A DNA stretch of 64,000 nt, taken from contig NZ_CP032762.1 of the NCBI RefSeq assembly GCF_003641205.1, positions 2,604,001 through 2,668,000 on the forward strand, written 5' to 3'. Shown here one piece after another: positions 34,282-41,659 of this stretch (positions within the stretch are counted from its first letter, which is position 1; each line of letters starts with the position of its first letter). Below the pieces are notes generated by a model, which saw only the letters and a program-made list of their open reading frames with translations, was not told the origin of the DNA and searched no databases. The position numbers and the translations under genes were made by a program. The stretch is from Rhodococcus sp. P1Y. GTDB taxonomy: Bacteria > Actinomycetota > Actinomycetes > Mycobacteriales > Mycobacteriaceae.

Positions 34282-35124
34282 GTGCGCACCTCCAGCAACC
34301 CGGTGTTCCGCAACCTGCCCAAGCAGGAGGGCGGCGGATACGCCACTTTCGGCAGTGCGACGGCAGGCGCCTCGCAGGCCACACAGTTCGGCGGACCCCA
34401 GGGTCAGCCACAGCCGTACCAGACCGGTCCGGACACGCGGGCCATGACCATCGACGACGTCGTGACCAAGACCGGCATCACGCTCGGTGTTCTTGCCATC
34501 ACGGCCATCGTGTCCTACCTCCTCGTCGACGGTAACCCGGGCCTCGCGGCACCGTTCGTCATCGGTGGCGGCCTCGTGGGTCTCGGCCTCGTCCTCTTCG
34601 CCACGTTCGGTCGCAAGATGGACAACAAGGCGATCGTGTTGGCATACGCGGTAGCCGAGGGCTTTTTCCTCGGTGCGCTGTCGTTCATGTTCACGTTCCC
34701 GATCCAGAATGTGGCTGCAGGGACTCTCATCGCCCAGGCTGTTCTCGGAACATTCGGTGTGTTCTTCGGAATGTTGGTCGTCTACAAGACCGGCGCCATC
34801 CGCGTCACGCCTCGTTTGACCCGCATGATCGTCGGCGCACTCATCGGCGTCGTCGTCCTGGCTCTCGGCAACCTCGTCGCCAGCTTCTTCATGGATGGCG
34901 GCCTCGGCCTCCGCGACGGTGGCCCGATCGCGATCATCTTCAGCCTCGTCTGCATCGGCATCGCCGCGTTCAGCTTCCTGCTGGACTTCGACCAGGCCGA
35001 CCAGCTGATCCGCGCTCAGGCTCCGGAGAAGGCAGCATGGGGCGTCGCCCTCGGCCTGACCATCACCCTCGTGTGGTTGTACGTCGAGATCCTGCGTCTG
35101 CTCAGCTACTTCAACAACGACTGA
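34282..35124 (+). CDS. Bax inhibitor-1-like membrane protein
   Basis: 280 aa from the GTG at 34282 (RTSSNPVFRNLPKQEGG), which matches the usual start of mycobacterial homologues; an ATG at 34255 is in frame. A polar, Gln/Gly-rich N-terminal 60 residues is followed by seven hydrophobic helices. The last pair has FLLDFDQADQLI, the conserved acidic BI-1 motif. I recall the same gene next to fadA3 in M. tuberculosis (Rv1072); here an island intervenes. Confidence 0.8.
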   Translation: MRTSSNPVFRNLPKQEGGGYATFGSATAGASQATQFGGPQGQPQPYQTGPDTRAMTIDDVVTKTGITLGVLAITAIVSYLLVDGNPGLAAPFVIGGGLVGLGLVLFATFGRKMDNKAIVLAYAVAEGFFLGALSFMFTFPIQNVAAGTLIAQAVLGTFGVFFGMLVVYKTGAIRVTPRLTRMIVGALIGVVVLALGNLVASFFMDGGLGLRDGGPIAIIFSLVCIGIAAFSFLLDFDQADQLIRAQAPEKAAWGVALGLTITLVWLYVEILRLLSYFNND

Positions 35125-35160
35125 TCTAGCACCAATCGGGAAGCTCCCCAGTTCCGATCT

Positions 35161-35198
35161 AGCCCCTGGCCTGCACTTTCGAGTGTGGGTCGGGGGCT
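35161..35198 (+). terminator. Terminator of the BI-1 gene
   Basis: Outer arms AGCCCC and GGGGCT with an inner CACT/AGTG stem, followed by TTTT. It lies 36 bp after the stop. Confidence 0.75.
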
Positions 35199-35305
35199 TT
35201 TCGTTTCGTCAGGCTGTGTCGGTGACACGCTTTGACACAACTGCGCCGTAACTCTCGGCGGCGGCAGTCAGGGCATCGTTCTGCGAGTGCAGGTACACCC
35301 GCGCT

Positions 35306-35461
35306 GTGACGTCGGCTGCGTGGAAGGCAGCGTTCGCTGAGTTCCTTGCTGCCCGTACGGCGTGGTCGCAGGAACATGACGGTGCGCCGTTGCCCACGAT
35401 CGAGGTGAACGGCGACGAGCCGTTCGACTGGTCTCGGTTTCGTAAGTCGGTGCCGGACTGA
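35306..35461 (+). CDS. Short or N-terminally truncated protein fragment
   Basis: 51 aa from a GTG. It reads TSAAWKAAFAEFLAARTAWS and ends RFRKSVPD at the left edge of repeat copy 1. Codon use looks coding, but upstream the frame is closed at 35249-35251. This may be the tail of a gene broken at the island boundary. Confidence 0.3.
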   Translation: MTSAAWKAAFAEFLAARTAWSQEHDGAPLPTIEVNGDEPFDWSRFRKSVPD

Positions 35462-35598
35462 TCGGCGTCAAACTCACCGCGCCCGGGGTTGAGGTGAGTT
35501 GACCGGTGAGCGGAATGCATGAGCGGTGTCTGCATCCCTCAGCGCCGATGCGACAGCCCGCAGGACATCCGTGGAACGATGCCTGCGGGTTTCGTCGT
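35461..35598. repeat. Structured repeat, copy 1
   Basis: About 138 bp that recurs at 37556 with only a handful of changes. The ends ATCGGCG (35461-35467) and CGCCGAT (35543-35549) pair. Inside, CTCACCG (35473-35479) pairs with CGGTGAG (35504-35510), and ATGCA (35515-35519) with TGCAT (35531-35535). Outside the fold a hairpin CCCGCAGG/CCTGCGGG (35557-35589) is followed by TTTCGTCGTT. This could be a small RNA ending in its own terminator, or a structured end of the upstream transcript. Confidence 0.6.
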
Positions 35599-36117
35599 TC
35601 ACTCGTCGGTGAGTACCCGAATTGGGGCGTTCATGCCTCTCTTGCTCCAGCGCAGTCCCGCAGCGTCGAGGAAACTGAAGGTGACCTTGTATTCGCCGGT
35701 GCGGTGGTTCAGAACTGTTCCCGTCGTGTCGAGGTGCTCAACGGGAATCATGAATTCACCTTGGGCGTCGATGGTGTTCGTCTCTGCTCGTGCGCCTCGG
35801 ACCCGCGGGTTCACTCTCCAGATGGCATCGGGCGAGTCGACCTTGACGACACCTTCCAGTGAAACATGGTGAATCGGTGCGTCGCTGCGGTTGACGATCG
35901 TCACTTTGACGCCACCGAACGCGCTCAGCTCGAAGAATATTAGGCGTGCTTGCGCTGCTTCGAGATCGCGGCGCTCTGCGGCACGAACGACTTCGTCTGC
36001 CGCATACCGGCGGCTGTCACGGACCGCGAGGGTGAGTGCTACAGCCACGGCGCTGATCGTCCCCACCGCGCCGAGCCAGGCCGGTACCGATCCCCAATCG
36101 ATCATGAGGTGGACCAT
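35599..36117 (-). CDS. Membrane-anchored protein, unknown function
   Basis: 172 aa from the ATG at 36117 (ATG at 36105 also possible). One N-terminal helix (VPAWLGAVGTISAVAVALTL), a short charged coil (RAAERRDLEAAQARL), then a beta-rich domain (GVKVTIVNRSDAPIHHVSLE and EYKVTFSFLDAAG). The layout looks like a surface or periplasmic-facing accessory protein. No family is recognised. It ends directly against repeat copy 1. Confidence 0.6.
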   Translation of the reverse strand: MVHLMIDWGSVPAWLGAVGTISAVAVALTLAVRDSRRYAADEVVRAAERRDLEAAQARLIFFELSAFGGVKVTIVNRSDAPIHHVSLEGVVKVDSPDAIWRVNPRVRGARAETNTIDAQGEFMIPVEHLDTTGTVLNHRTGEYKVTFSFLDAAGLRWSKRGMNAPIRVLTDE

Positions 36118-36217
36118 ATGCGAAATTGGGGATCCGCACCTTGATCGAGAGACTGCTCCAGCATTTGAACTTGGCCGACTGCTGCATACCGGCTTGCTGA
36201 TGTGAGAAGGTGTCGCG

Positions 36218-37087
36218 GTGGACCAGGACACTGCCAAACCGGTGAAAGATCGCGCATTCTTGTTCAACACACTCGCGCTGGTCTTCGGAATCGGAACGGC
36301 GGGAGCAACTTTGTTGTCTCGAACCACAGAGGGCAGTGCACTTGTCGCCGTGAACATTGCCGCTACCGTGCTAGCAGTTCTGACTGCCGTGACGGTGTTT
36401 CTCAAGTCCCGTAACGAGCACAAGGTGAAGGAGTCGCTGAAAGCGTCAGAGAAGACAGTGAGGAGGCAGCTCGACGAGACCGAGTTTCGCACCAAAGCTG
36501 AAGTGAACGGTGCATTTCTCGGAGCCTCAGACCGGCTCCGCGAACTATCGGTCGCCAAGTCGGACAAGGACTTGACGGGCTTCTTGCAAGATGTCGTGAC
36601 AGCCACATGCACGCTATTGACGAACGACAAACCTCGCGTCGGCTACTTCCAGGTGAGGGACTTAGCGGCACCGACTCGCACCATGAAACGAGTGGCATCC
36701 TGGGGTCCGGACCGTCTAGACGAGTTCACGACGGACTTCGATGAGGCTAGTGGCACGGACACTAACGTGTGGCGACTGCTCACCAGTGACAACGTGACCT
36801 ACGAACGTGACATTGCGGTCCATATCCCTGACGGGTCGAACTTCGATGGTCGAGTGTATAAGTCGTACGTATCGATAGCCGTTCGCGCCGGCGGAATCGA
36901 GATGGGGATGCTCACGGCCAACACGCTTGAAGTCGACGGATTCAGCGACGTAGACGTCGCGATGATGAGGGTGCTCGCCCGGCTCATCGCCGCGGGCGAG
37001 GCTACGTGCATGTCACCTCAGAAAGTGAACGCAGCGCGCAGCGCAGCAGAACGACGTATCGTGACCGGACCTGAACAACATGTCTGA
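36218..37087 (+). CDS. Two-helix membrane protein with GAF-like sensor domain
   Basis: 289 aa from a GTG with GAGAAGG upstream. Two transmembrane helices (FNTLALVFGIGTAGATLLS and LVAVNIAATVLAVLTAVTVF) are followed by a coiled coil (about 68-95). A GAF-like domain comes next (DLTGFLQDVVTATCTLL, YKSYVSIAVRAGGIEMGMLT and DVAMMRVLARLIAAG). It could sense a small ligand at the membrane. No output domain is attached, so a partner is expected. Found in the accessory island; overlaps the next gene by 8 bp. Confidence 0.65.
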   Translation: MDQDTAKPVKDRAFLFNTLALVFGIGTAGATLLSRTTEGSALVAVNIAATVLAVLTAVTVFLKSRNEHKVKESLKASEKTVRRQLDETEFRTKAEVNGAFLGASDRLRELSVAKSDKDLTGFLQDVVTATCTLLTNDKPRVGYFQVRDLAAPTRTMKRVASWGPDRLDEFTTDFDEASGTDTNVWRLLTSDNVTYERDIAVHIPDGSNFDGRVYKSYVSIAVRAGGIEMGMLTANTLEVDGFSDVDVAMMRVLARLIAAGEATCMSPQKVNAARSAAERRIVTGPEQHV

Positions 37088-37301
37088 CCCAGAGGCTAAC
37101 CTCAAACATGAGGAGGTTGATCGAAACATGAGCACAGCGACACCGATGCCGAGTGAGCAGATTCGAGAAACGATGCGGCGTGCGTTCGAAGAAGCCGTTC
37201 AAGCACAGGAGAACCGTGATCCCGAACGCGAGGCGATCCAACGTCGTCGGCTGCACAACTGGGTACAGCGTGTACGGAGCGAAACCCACGGCGCTTCGTA
37301 G
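37080..37301 (+). CDS. Small charged protein coupled to the GAF-like gene
   Basis: 73 aa; the ATG lies inside the end of the previous gene. It is strongly helical and charged (EQIRETMRRAFEEAVQAQEN then RRRLHNWVQRV). It is a candidate partner of the membrane GAF protein. Function unknown. Confidence 0.55.
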   Translation: MSDPEANLKHEEVDRNMSTATPMPSEQIRETMRRAFEEAVQAQENRDPEREAIQRRRLHNWVQRVRSETHGAS

Positions 37302-37351
37302 GCACTGGCCGCTCGTAAAGTTTGCTGGGTAGCTAGCGACACGACGGCATC

Positions 37352-37552
37352 TTGGGCACAGGATCGGTCGGCACGTCCTACACCGACGACGAGATCGAGC
37401 TGAACGAACGGATCGCACCCAGCTTCGACGCCCAAGAGGAAGCCGCACCGAACTGTCCCACCCGACGCACGGACGACAACCGCGCGTACTGGGAAGCCAA
37501 CGCAGCTCGTGGTGGCCACACCCTGAGCGAGCTACTGGCTGACACGATCTGA
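37352..37552 (+). CDS. Small acidic protein, start uncertain
   Basis: 66 aa from a TTG with no clear ribosome binding site. It reads SYTDDEIELNERIAPSFDAQ and ends LSELLADTI three bases before repeat copy 2. Codon use is coding-like. Its position relative to copy 2 mirrors that of the fragment before copy 1. Confidence 0.4.
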   Translation: MGTGSVGTSYTDDEIELNERIAPSFDAQEEAAPNCPTRRTDDNRAYWEANAARGGHTLSELLADTI

Positions 37553-37555
37553 ACG

Positions 37556-37697
37556 GTTTCGGCGTCAAACTCACCGCGCCCGGGGTTGAGGTGAATTGAC
37601 CGGTGAGCGGAATGCATGAGCGGTGTCTGCATCCCTCAGCGCCGAAACGACAGCCCGCAGGACACCCGTGGAACGGTGCCCGCGGGCACCGTCGTGT
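37556..37697. repeat. Structured repeat, copy 2
   Basis: Nearly identical to 35461-35598. The outer stem is longer here: GTTTCGGCG (37556-37564) pairs with CGCCGAAAC (37640-37648). At one pair copy 1 has A-T where copy 2 has T-A, a compensatory change. The terminal hairpin is replaced by a 20-bp perfect palindrome (37673-37692, centre CCCGCGGG). The inner stems are unchanged. Confidence 0.6.
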
Positions 37698-37792
37698 TCA
37701 AGACTGGGAGCGTGATCGATCATCTCGTCGGCGCCAACGAGATAATCCCGACCAGCCACGGACCGTCGAAGTCCGGCTATAGGCTCGCCCCC

Positions 37793-38431
37793 ATGTCTGC
37801 CGACTTTCCGACTGCCGCATATTTCCCCTACAACCCCGACACCGGTTTCGATGCACCGGTGCAGCTCGCGATTGCGTTCGTGCTGCGGCACGATCCCAAC
37901 CCGACGATCTTGGTCCCCAGCATCGGAAGTCTCAGTGGAACAAGGTCATTGGAGTCGTTCGCGAAGAAGCGGCCCGTGCTGACGCCGCTGAACGAGGGCA
38001 GGTCTCACGCGGTGAGGGGTAGTGCAATGCTGGTCTATGCGCCGGCGTTGAAGGAGCTCGAACTCGCTATGCGATATGGGCGCCGCGGTTCGATCGCTGT
38101 AGTCGAAGATCCGTCGTGGCTGGCAGACAGATGGGCGGACGAAATCGGTGCCGCGAATCTTGGTTCGGTCCCGCCACGAATTCACTCGGTCTCGAGGACG
38201 CCCGAGCACGAACGAATCCTCAAGGCCATCGATTGGGCCGGGAACAACGGCTGGCACGACGCACCCGGCAAACGAGACCTCATCCGCCTGCTCGGCGAAC
38301 TGAACGGCATCGGCAAACTCGACAAGGGGGAGGTCGTGGCCTACCAGCTCGTCCACGGCCGGAACCACCGCTACCAGTCGCTACTCGGGCTTGAGAAGCA
38401 GGTCGACAAAATTATCGGTAGGCGCGGGTAG
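37793..38431 (+). CDS. Island protein of unknown function
   Basis: 212 aa from the ATG at 37793 (SADFPTAAYFPYNPDTGFDA); the frame is open upstream into the repeat. It has ILVPSIGSLSGTRSLESFAK, an alpha/beta pattern (GSAMLVYAPALKELELAMRYG) and a helical C-terminus ending DKIIGRRG. I do not recognise the family. Confidence 0.6.
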   Translation: MSADFPTAAYFPYNPDTGFDAPVQLAIAFVLRHDPNPTILVPSIGSLSGTRSLESFAKKRPVLTPLNEGRSHAVRGSAMLVYAPALKELELAMRYGRRGSIAVVEDPSWLADRWADEIGAANLGSVPPRIHSVSRTPEHERILKAIDWAGNNGWHDAPGKRDLIRLLGELNGIGKLDKGEVVAYQLVHGRNHRYQSLLGLEKQVDKIIGRRG

Positions 38432-38539
38432 GCCAGCGGTGTACATCTGTCACCCGCCAGAGTTGTGACGTACGGGGCAGACCTAGACCACCACTGGAGA
38501 TCGGCATCCTGGGTCACAGGGCTCGCTGGACTGTGGCTG

Positions 38540-38896
38540 CTACTGCGCGCCCAGCAGAAAAGCTTCCAAACTGGACTCGGAATCCGCCGAGGAGAACGAC
38601 GGCCGGGTCCGGGCCGTGCTTCTCGTGCTCTTGGTAGAACGCGTGCTCTTCGTGCTCTTCGTCGGGGACGTGCTCACCGTGCAAGGGCATGTTTGACGGG
38701 TAAACCCAACCCGTCGCCCACCCAGGTCGTAAACGATGCCGCCGTCGAACCAGCCGAGGTGCCGACCGTTCCAGCCGTAGACACGGTCAGAGTCCAAGTA
38801 GCTCTGAGCGCGACCTGACCACGTGTAAATCGCGCCATCCTCGACGATGTAGGCGACAGACTTGCCATTGCGGTCGTACAGGGTGGTTTCGGTCAT
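38540..38896 (-). CDS. 4-fold beta-flower protein with Ser/Thr/Lys repeat tail
   Basis: 118 aa. Residues 1-70 repeat a four-bladed pattern: LYDRNGKSVAYIVEDG, YTWSGRAQSYLDSDRVY, GWNGRHLGWFDGGI and DLGGRRVGF. Such beta-flower domains are found in actinobacterial islands with unknown function. The tail (about 80-105) is a low-complexity KST/RST repeat encoded by near-tandem 9-mers. These could change length by slippage. Confidence 0.65.
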   Translation of the reverse strand: MTETTLYDRNGKSVAYIVEDGAIYTWSGRAQSYLDSDRVYGWNGRHLGWFDGGIVYDLGGRRVGFTRQTCPCTVSTSPTKSTKSTRSTKSTRSTARTRPSFSSADSESSLEAFLLGAQ

Positions 38897-39116
38897 GCTG
38901 GACAGTCTGGTCTCTCCTCCAGCGCTACGGACGGCGGTTTCTCTGAGGGCGAACCATGACCACACCGAGCGGCTATCCCGCCGTATTCGGTAACGCCGCC
39001 CAGCAGTACCCTGCTCCTGTCGTCGCGGACGTTGTGTACACGCGCGGGCAGGCGTCGACATGACGCGACCCACAGAGTCGAATTGATACCCAACTTGAAA
39101 CGACAGTGAGGTAACT

Positions 39117-39725
39117 TTGAGTCATGACCAGGATTCGGGCGATCAGTCAGGGGTACAGGACCATCAGCCTGAGCAACGGGAGTCGCACGACTCGAGCAGT
39201 GTTGACCGCTCGCAAAAACTCGCGGACGCGAACGGTGCGGGGATGGGTTCAAGTAGGCGACTCGCTGAGCAAGCAGATGCAGATGCAGAATCCGAGGTAA
39301 TTCCTCCGGAGCAGATGGAACTGCCTTTCGAGGGTTCAGTCACCCTCAAGTACTCGCGGAGCGGCCCTCTCCCGTCGGCGGCTGAACTTGCCGACTATGA
39401 GCGCGTAATGCCCGGTCTGGCTCGCGAGATTGTCGATGAGGCCCACGCAAACATGAGGTCCGATCGGCGAATAAACGAGGTTGGCGTCGATACTGCGGTG
39501 AAGTTGGACCTTCGTGGCCAGTTGTACGCAATATTGCTCTGCGTCGCATGCCTAGCCTTAGCCGCGTGCTGTGTGTTTCTTATCGACAATTCCACGGTGG
39601 CAATCGGGGGCGCAACGGTTTTCGGCATCGGTGCTGCAGCGCCCGTCGTTAATAGCTTCTTGCAGAGAAAGTCATCAGACCGTCCAGACTCGGACCCAGG
39701 CCAAGAGCTGGCTGACCGCGACTAG
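39117..39725 (+). CDS. DUF2335 membrane protein
   Basis: 202 aa from a TTG at 39117, with a possible later GTG. The first 70 residues are polar and Gln/Ser/Asp-rich. The domain then reads YSRSGPLPSAAELADYERVM then PGLAREIVDEA, the DUF2335 signature. Two helices follow (LYAILLCVACLALAACCVFL and a Gly-rich one). The family is typical of mobile and defence-rich regions; its role is unknown. Confidence 0.65.
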   Translation: MSHDQDSGDQSGVQDHQPEQRESHDSSSVDRSQKLADANGAGMGSSRRLAEQADADAESEVIPPEQMELPFEGSVTLKYSRSGPLPSAAELADYERVMPGLAREIVDEAHANMRSDRRINEVGVDTAVKLDLRGQLYAILLCVACLALAACCVFLIDNSTVAIGGATVFGIGAAAPVVNSFLQRKSSDRPDSDPGQELADRD

Positions 39726-39888
39726 CTGTCAGTCAAATCGCCGTGCCGCCTTCCGATCATCCTGCGGATGCCGACACTGATCGTCCTGCTCAATCGTGTC
39801 CGGTGGTCGGCATAGGATTCCGCCATGACCTGACACCACGCCCGTACCGCTCAAGGTCATCGCAGTTAACCCGCCGTCGCTGAACGAC

Positions 39889-40206
39889 GTGGACGAGAAC
39901 GGTCGATACATGGTCACGCTGAAACTTTCTCGCCAGGTCACTGCAGCCGAGTACCACGGTGTTCCGGCTATCGCGCGAGGCATGCGCGCGTACGGGAGCA
40001 CCCTGGAGATCGCGTGGACGACTTTGGAGACGGTTGCCGAGACCACTGACGACATTGCGTCGATTTTGGCGACCGTAGAGGCTCGTGGTCGAACGCAGGA
40101 CGAGCACGCAGCAATCGTCGCGCGCAGAGAGGAAGAGGCCGAGCGTGCTCGAATCGCAGAGGTGGAGCGCCTGCGCCAACTCGCCGAGAAGATCAAGTTC
40201 GACTGA
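39889..40206 (+). CDS. Small coiled-coil protein, probably frameshifted at its start
   Basis: 105 aa from the GTG at 39889. It has YMVTLKLSRQVTAAEYHGVP, then a long charged coil (AAIVARREEEAERARIAEVE). The same frame stays open back to 39829 and reads PDTTPVPLKVIAVNPPSLND, which looks coding. The ATG at 39825 begins ATGACCTGA; removing one T near 39831 would join it as MTDTTPVPLK. Either the gene is disrupted by one base, or translation starts at the GTG. Confidence 0.5.
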   Translation: MDENGRYMVTLKLSRQVTAAEYHGVPAIARGMRAYGSTLEIAWTTLETVAETTDDIASILATVEARGRTQDEHAAIVARREEEAERARIAEVERLRQLAEKIKFD

Positions 40207-40235
40207 CTCAAGCGCGTTGCTGACTCAGCAGTTAC

Positions 40236-40742
40236 TCAGAACGTAGCGACAATGCCAGCCACGAAACTAAGCACAATACCGAGAGCAAGGCACGTTGGTC
40301 CCGCAACGGCCACGATCTTGCTCGTTCGGTTGACCGAAGTGCTGTAGTCGGCAATCCGCTGTACGGAGAGGTTGACGAGCTGGACGCGTCTGTTGGTGGC
40401 GACGGCTTCGACCGCTATGGGTGCGAATATCCCATCGTCAACCAATTCTCCATGCACCTGCTGCCTGGCGTCTTCGTCGGCCGTGTTCCACACCTTTGCG
40501 ATCTCATTCAACTGATGGCTCAGCGTGCTGGTCAGATGAGATGCTCTGCGTAATTCCTGCACCACCAGGTAGACGCCGATCAGCTGAAAGGCTAACGCGA
40601 ACGTAGGCAATACATAGACTGCGGAGACGTTCTGCACCGCCTGAGTGTGCCGCACAGGATGGTCAACGAGGCGAAAGCCCCGAGCAGCCACGATGCTGAC
40701 GTCGGCACGCTGTACAACCACGGTGTTCAGAACTGTGGTCAT
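40236..40742 (-). CDS. Two-helix membrane protein, unknown function
   Basis: 168 aa from the ATG at 40742; an ATG at 40775 is in frame. One helix near residue 45 (AVYVLPTFALAFQLIGVYLV) and one at the C-terminus (PTCLALGIVLSFVAGIVATF) flank a charged middle (QLNEIAKVWNTADEDARQQV). No family is recognised. Confidence 0.55.
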   Translation of the reverse strand: MTTVLNTVVVQRADVSIVAARGFRLVDHPVRHTQAVQNVSAVYVLPTFALAFQLIGVYLVVQELRRASHLTSTLSHQLNEIAKVWNTADEDARQQVHGELVDDGIFAPIAVEAVATNRRVQLVNLSVQRIADYSTSVNRTSKIVAVAGPTCLALGIVLSFVAGIVATF

Positions 40743-40805
40743 TCGAACGGTTGATTTCGGTCGGCCGTTGTCCATTTCGGGTGGGTCGGTCGATACCGTG
40801 GGCGG

Positions 40806-41324
40806 ATGATGATCAACTCGGAGCAGTACAAGGAGTTCCAGCCGTTCTGTACTTCGTTCAACGGCTACGCGCCGACGATCGTGATGCAGGGTCTGATCAC
40901 ATTGACGGGCGGTCAGGTTCCTACCGCGGGGATCGCGGACCGTGCGTTCGGTGACGGCTCCAAGACAGTCTGGCGGGGCCTGTGGCTGACGCCGGTGTGT
41001 CTCGCGTTCGTGGAGTTCGAGAACACTGGTGACGACGACTGGCAGGCCGGGAGTTCGGGTCGGGGTGAGGTGACTCGAACTGATGGGTGGGTTCGCCGCT
41101 TGTCGTCGATTTCGTCGATCGAGCTGGGGTCCGTCCAGGCAACCCAGCGGGAATTCAATTCGGAGTATCCGTGGCGGGCCAGTGGTTCGATTCGCTTCGG
41201 CGACGGTGTTGAGGTGCAGGTGCCGTTGGTCGATGGACCGGCAAATCATTGGGTTGCGGACTCGGCGAGCGACTTTCTTTTGTCAGTCGCCACGGAATTT
41301 GCGCGGGACCCATCGGCGGCCTGA
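40806..41324 (+). CDS. Island protein of unknown function
   Basis: 172 aa starting ATGATG. It looks like a beta-rich PH-like or sandwich fold: WRGLWLTPVCLAFVEFEN, RRLSSISSIELGSVQATQRE and WRASGSIRFGDGVEVQVPL. Similar strand patterns occur in bacterial PH domains, but this is a weak impression. Last gene of the island. Confidence 0.55.
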   Translation: MMINSEQYKEFQPFCTSFNGYAPTIVMQGLITLTGGQVPTAGIADRAFGDGSKTVWRGLWLTPVCLAFVEFENTGDDDWQAGSSGRGEVTRTDGWVRRLSSISSIELGSVQATQREFNSEYPWRASGSIRFGDGVEVQVPLVDGPANHWVADSASDFLLSVATEFARDPSAA

Positions 41325-41606
41325 TTACCCCGGTCCTGCACGGTTGGCCACCTTTTCGGTGGCGTCAACAAAACGGGTACTCAACGTGCCGCGCGGGTGA
41401 CACCCGCAAGGGTCGGATCTCGAATCCGATCCCCGGGTCCACACCCGAACCGCGTCAACTGCGGCGATGACACAACCCTGTGTCATTCGCCCGGGTTCAC
41501 AGGTGTGCGGAAGAATGCGTTCACCCGCATTGACATCGAAAAACGTACGGAGCCGATCCGCCGCGAACTATTAGAAGTCGATTCAACAACGACTAGTACT
41601 CACCGA
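41325..41606. other. Gene-free right edge of the island
   Basis: About 280 bp without a gene. It holds two successive small hairpins (GCGGGT/ACCCGC and TCGGAT/ATCCGA, around 41390-41430) that only loosely resemble tRNA arms. No tRNA could be folded. Confidence 0.4.
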
Positions 41607-41643
41607 AAAGGCCCCGCACACTCATCGAGTGTGCGGGGCCTTT
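41607..41643. terminator. Strong bidirectional terminator after fadA3
   Basis: Perfect 17-bp arms (AAAGGCCCCGCACACTC and its complement) with loop ATC. The A-run on one side and T-run on the other let it act in both directions. It marks the boundary between the island and the conserved fadA3 block. Confidence 0.9.
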
Positions 41644-41659
41644 CTCGTGTGTGGGTGTG

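Noticed and set aside
35209..35535. Leftward frames starting in both copies of the structured repeat (MQTPLMHSAHRS...)
   Set aside because: The two frames share sequence only inside the repeat and diverge immediately after it, as expected for chance frames across a repeated non-coding element.
41385..41445. Possible tRNA or tRNA remnant at the right edge of the island
   Set aside because: Two consecutive hairpins and a TCGAATCC string look like arms, but no acceptor stem or proper T-loop can be formed.
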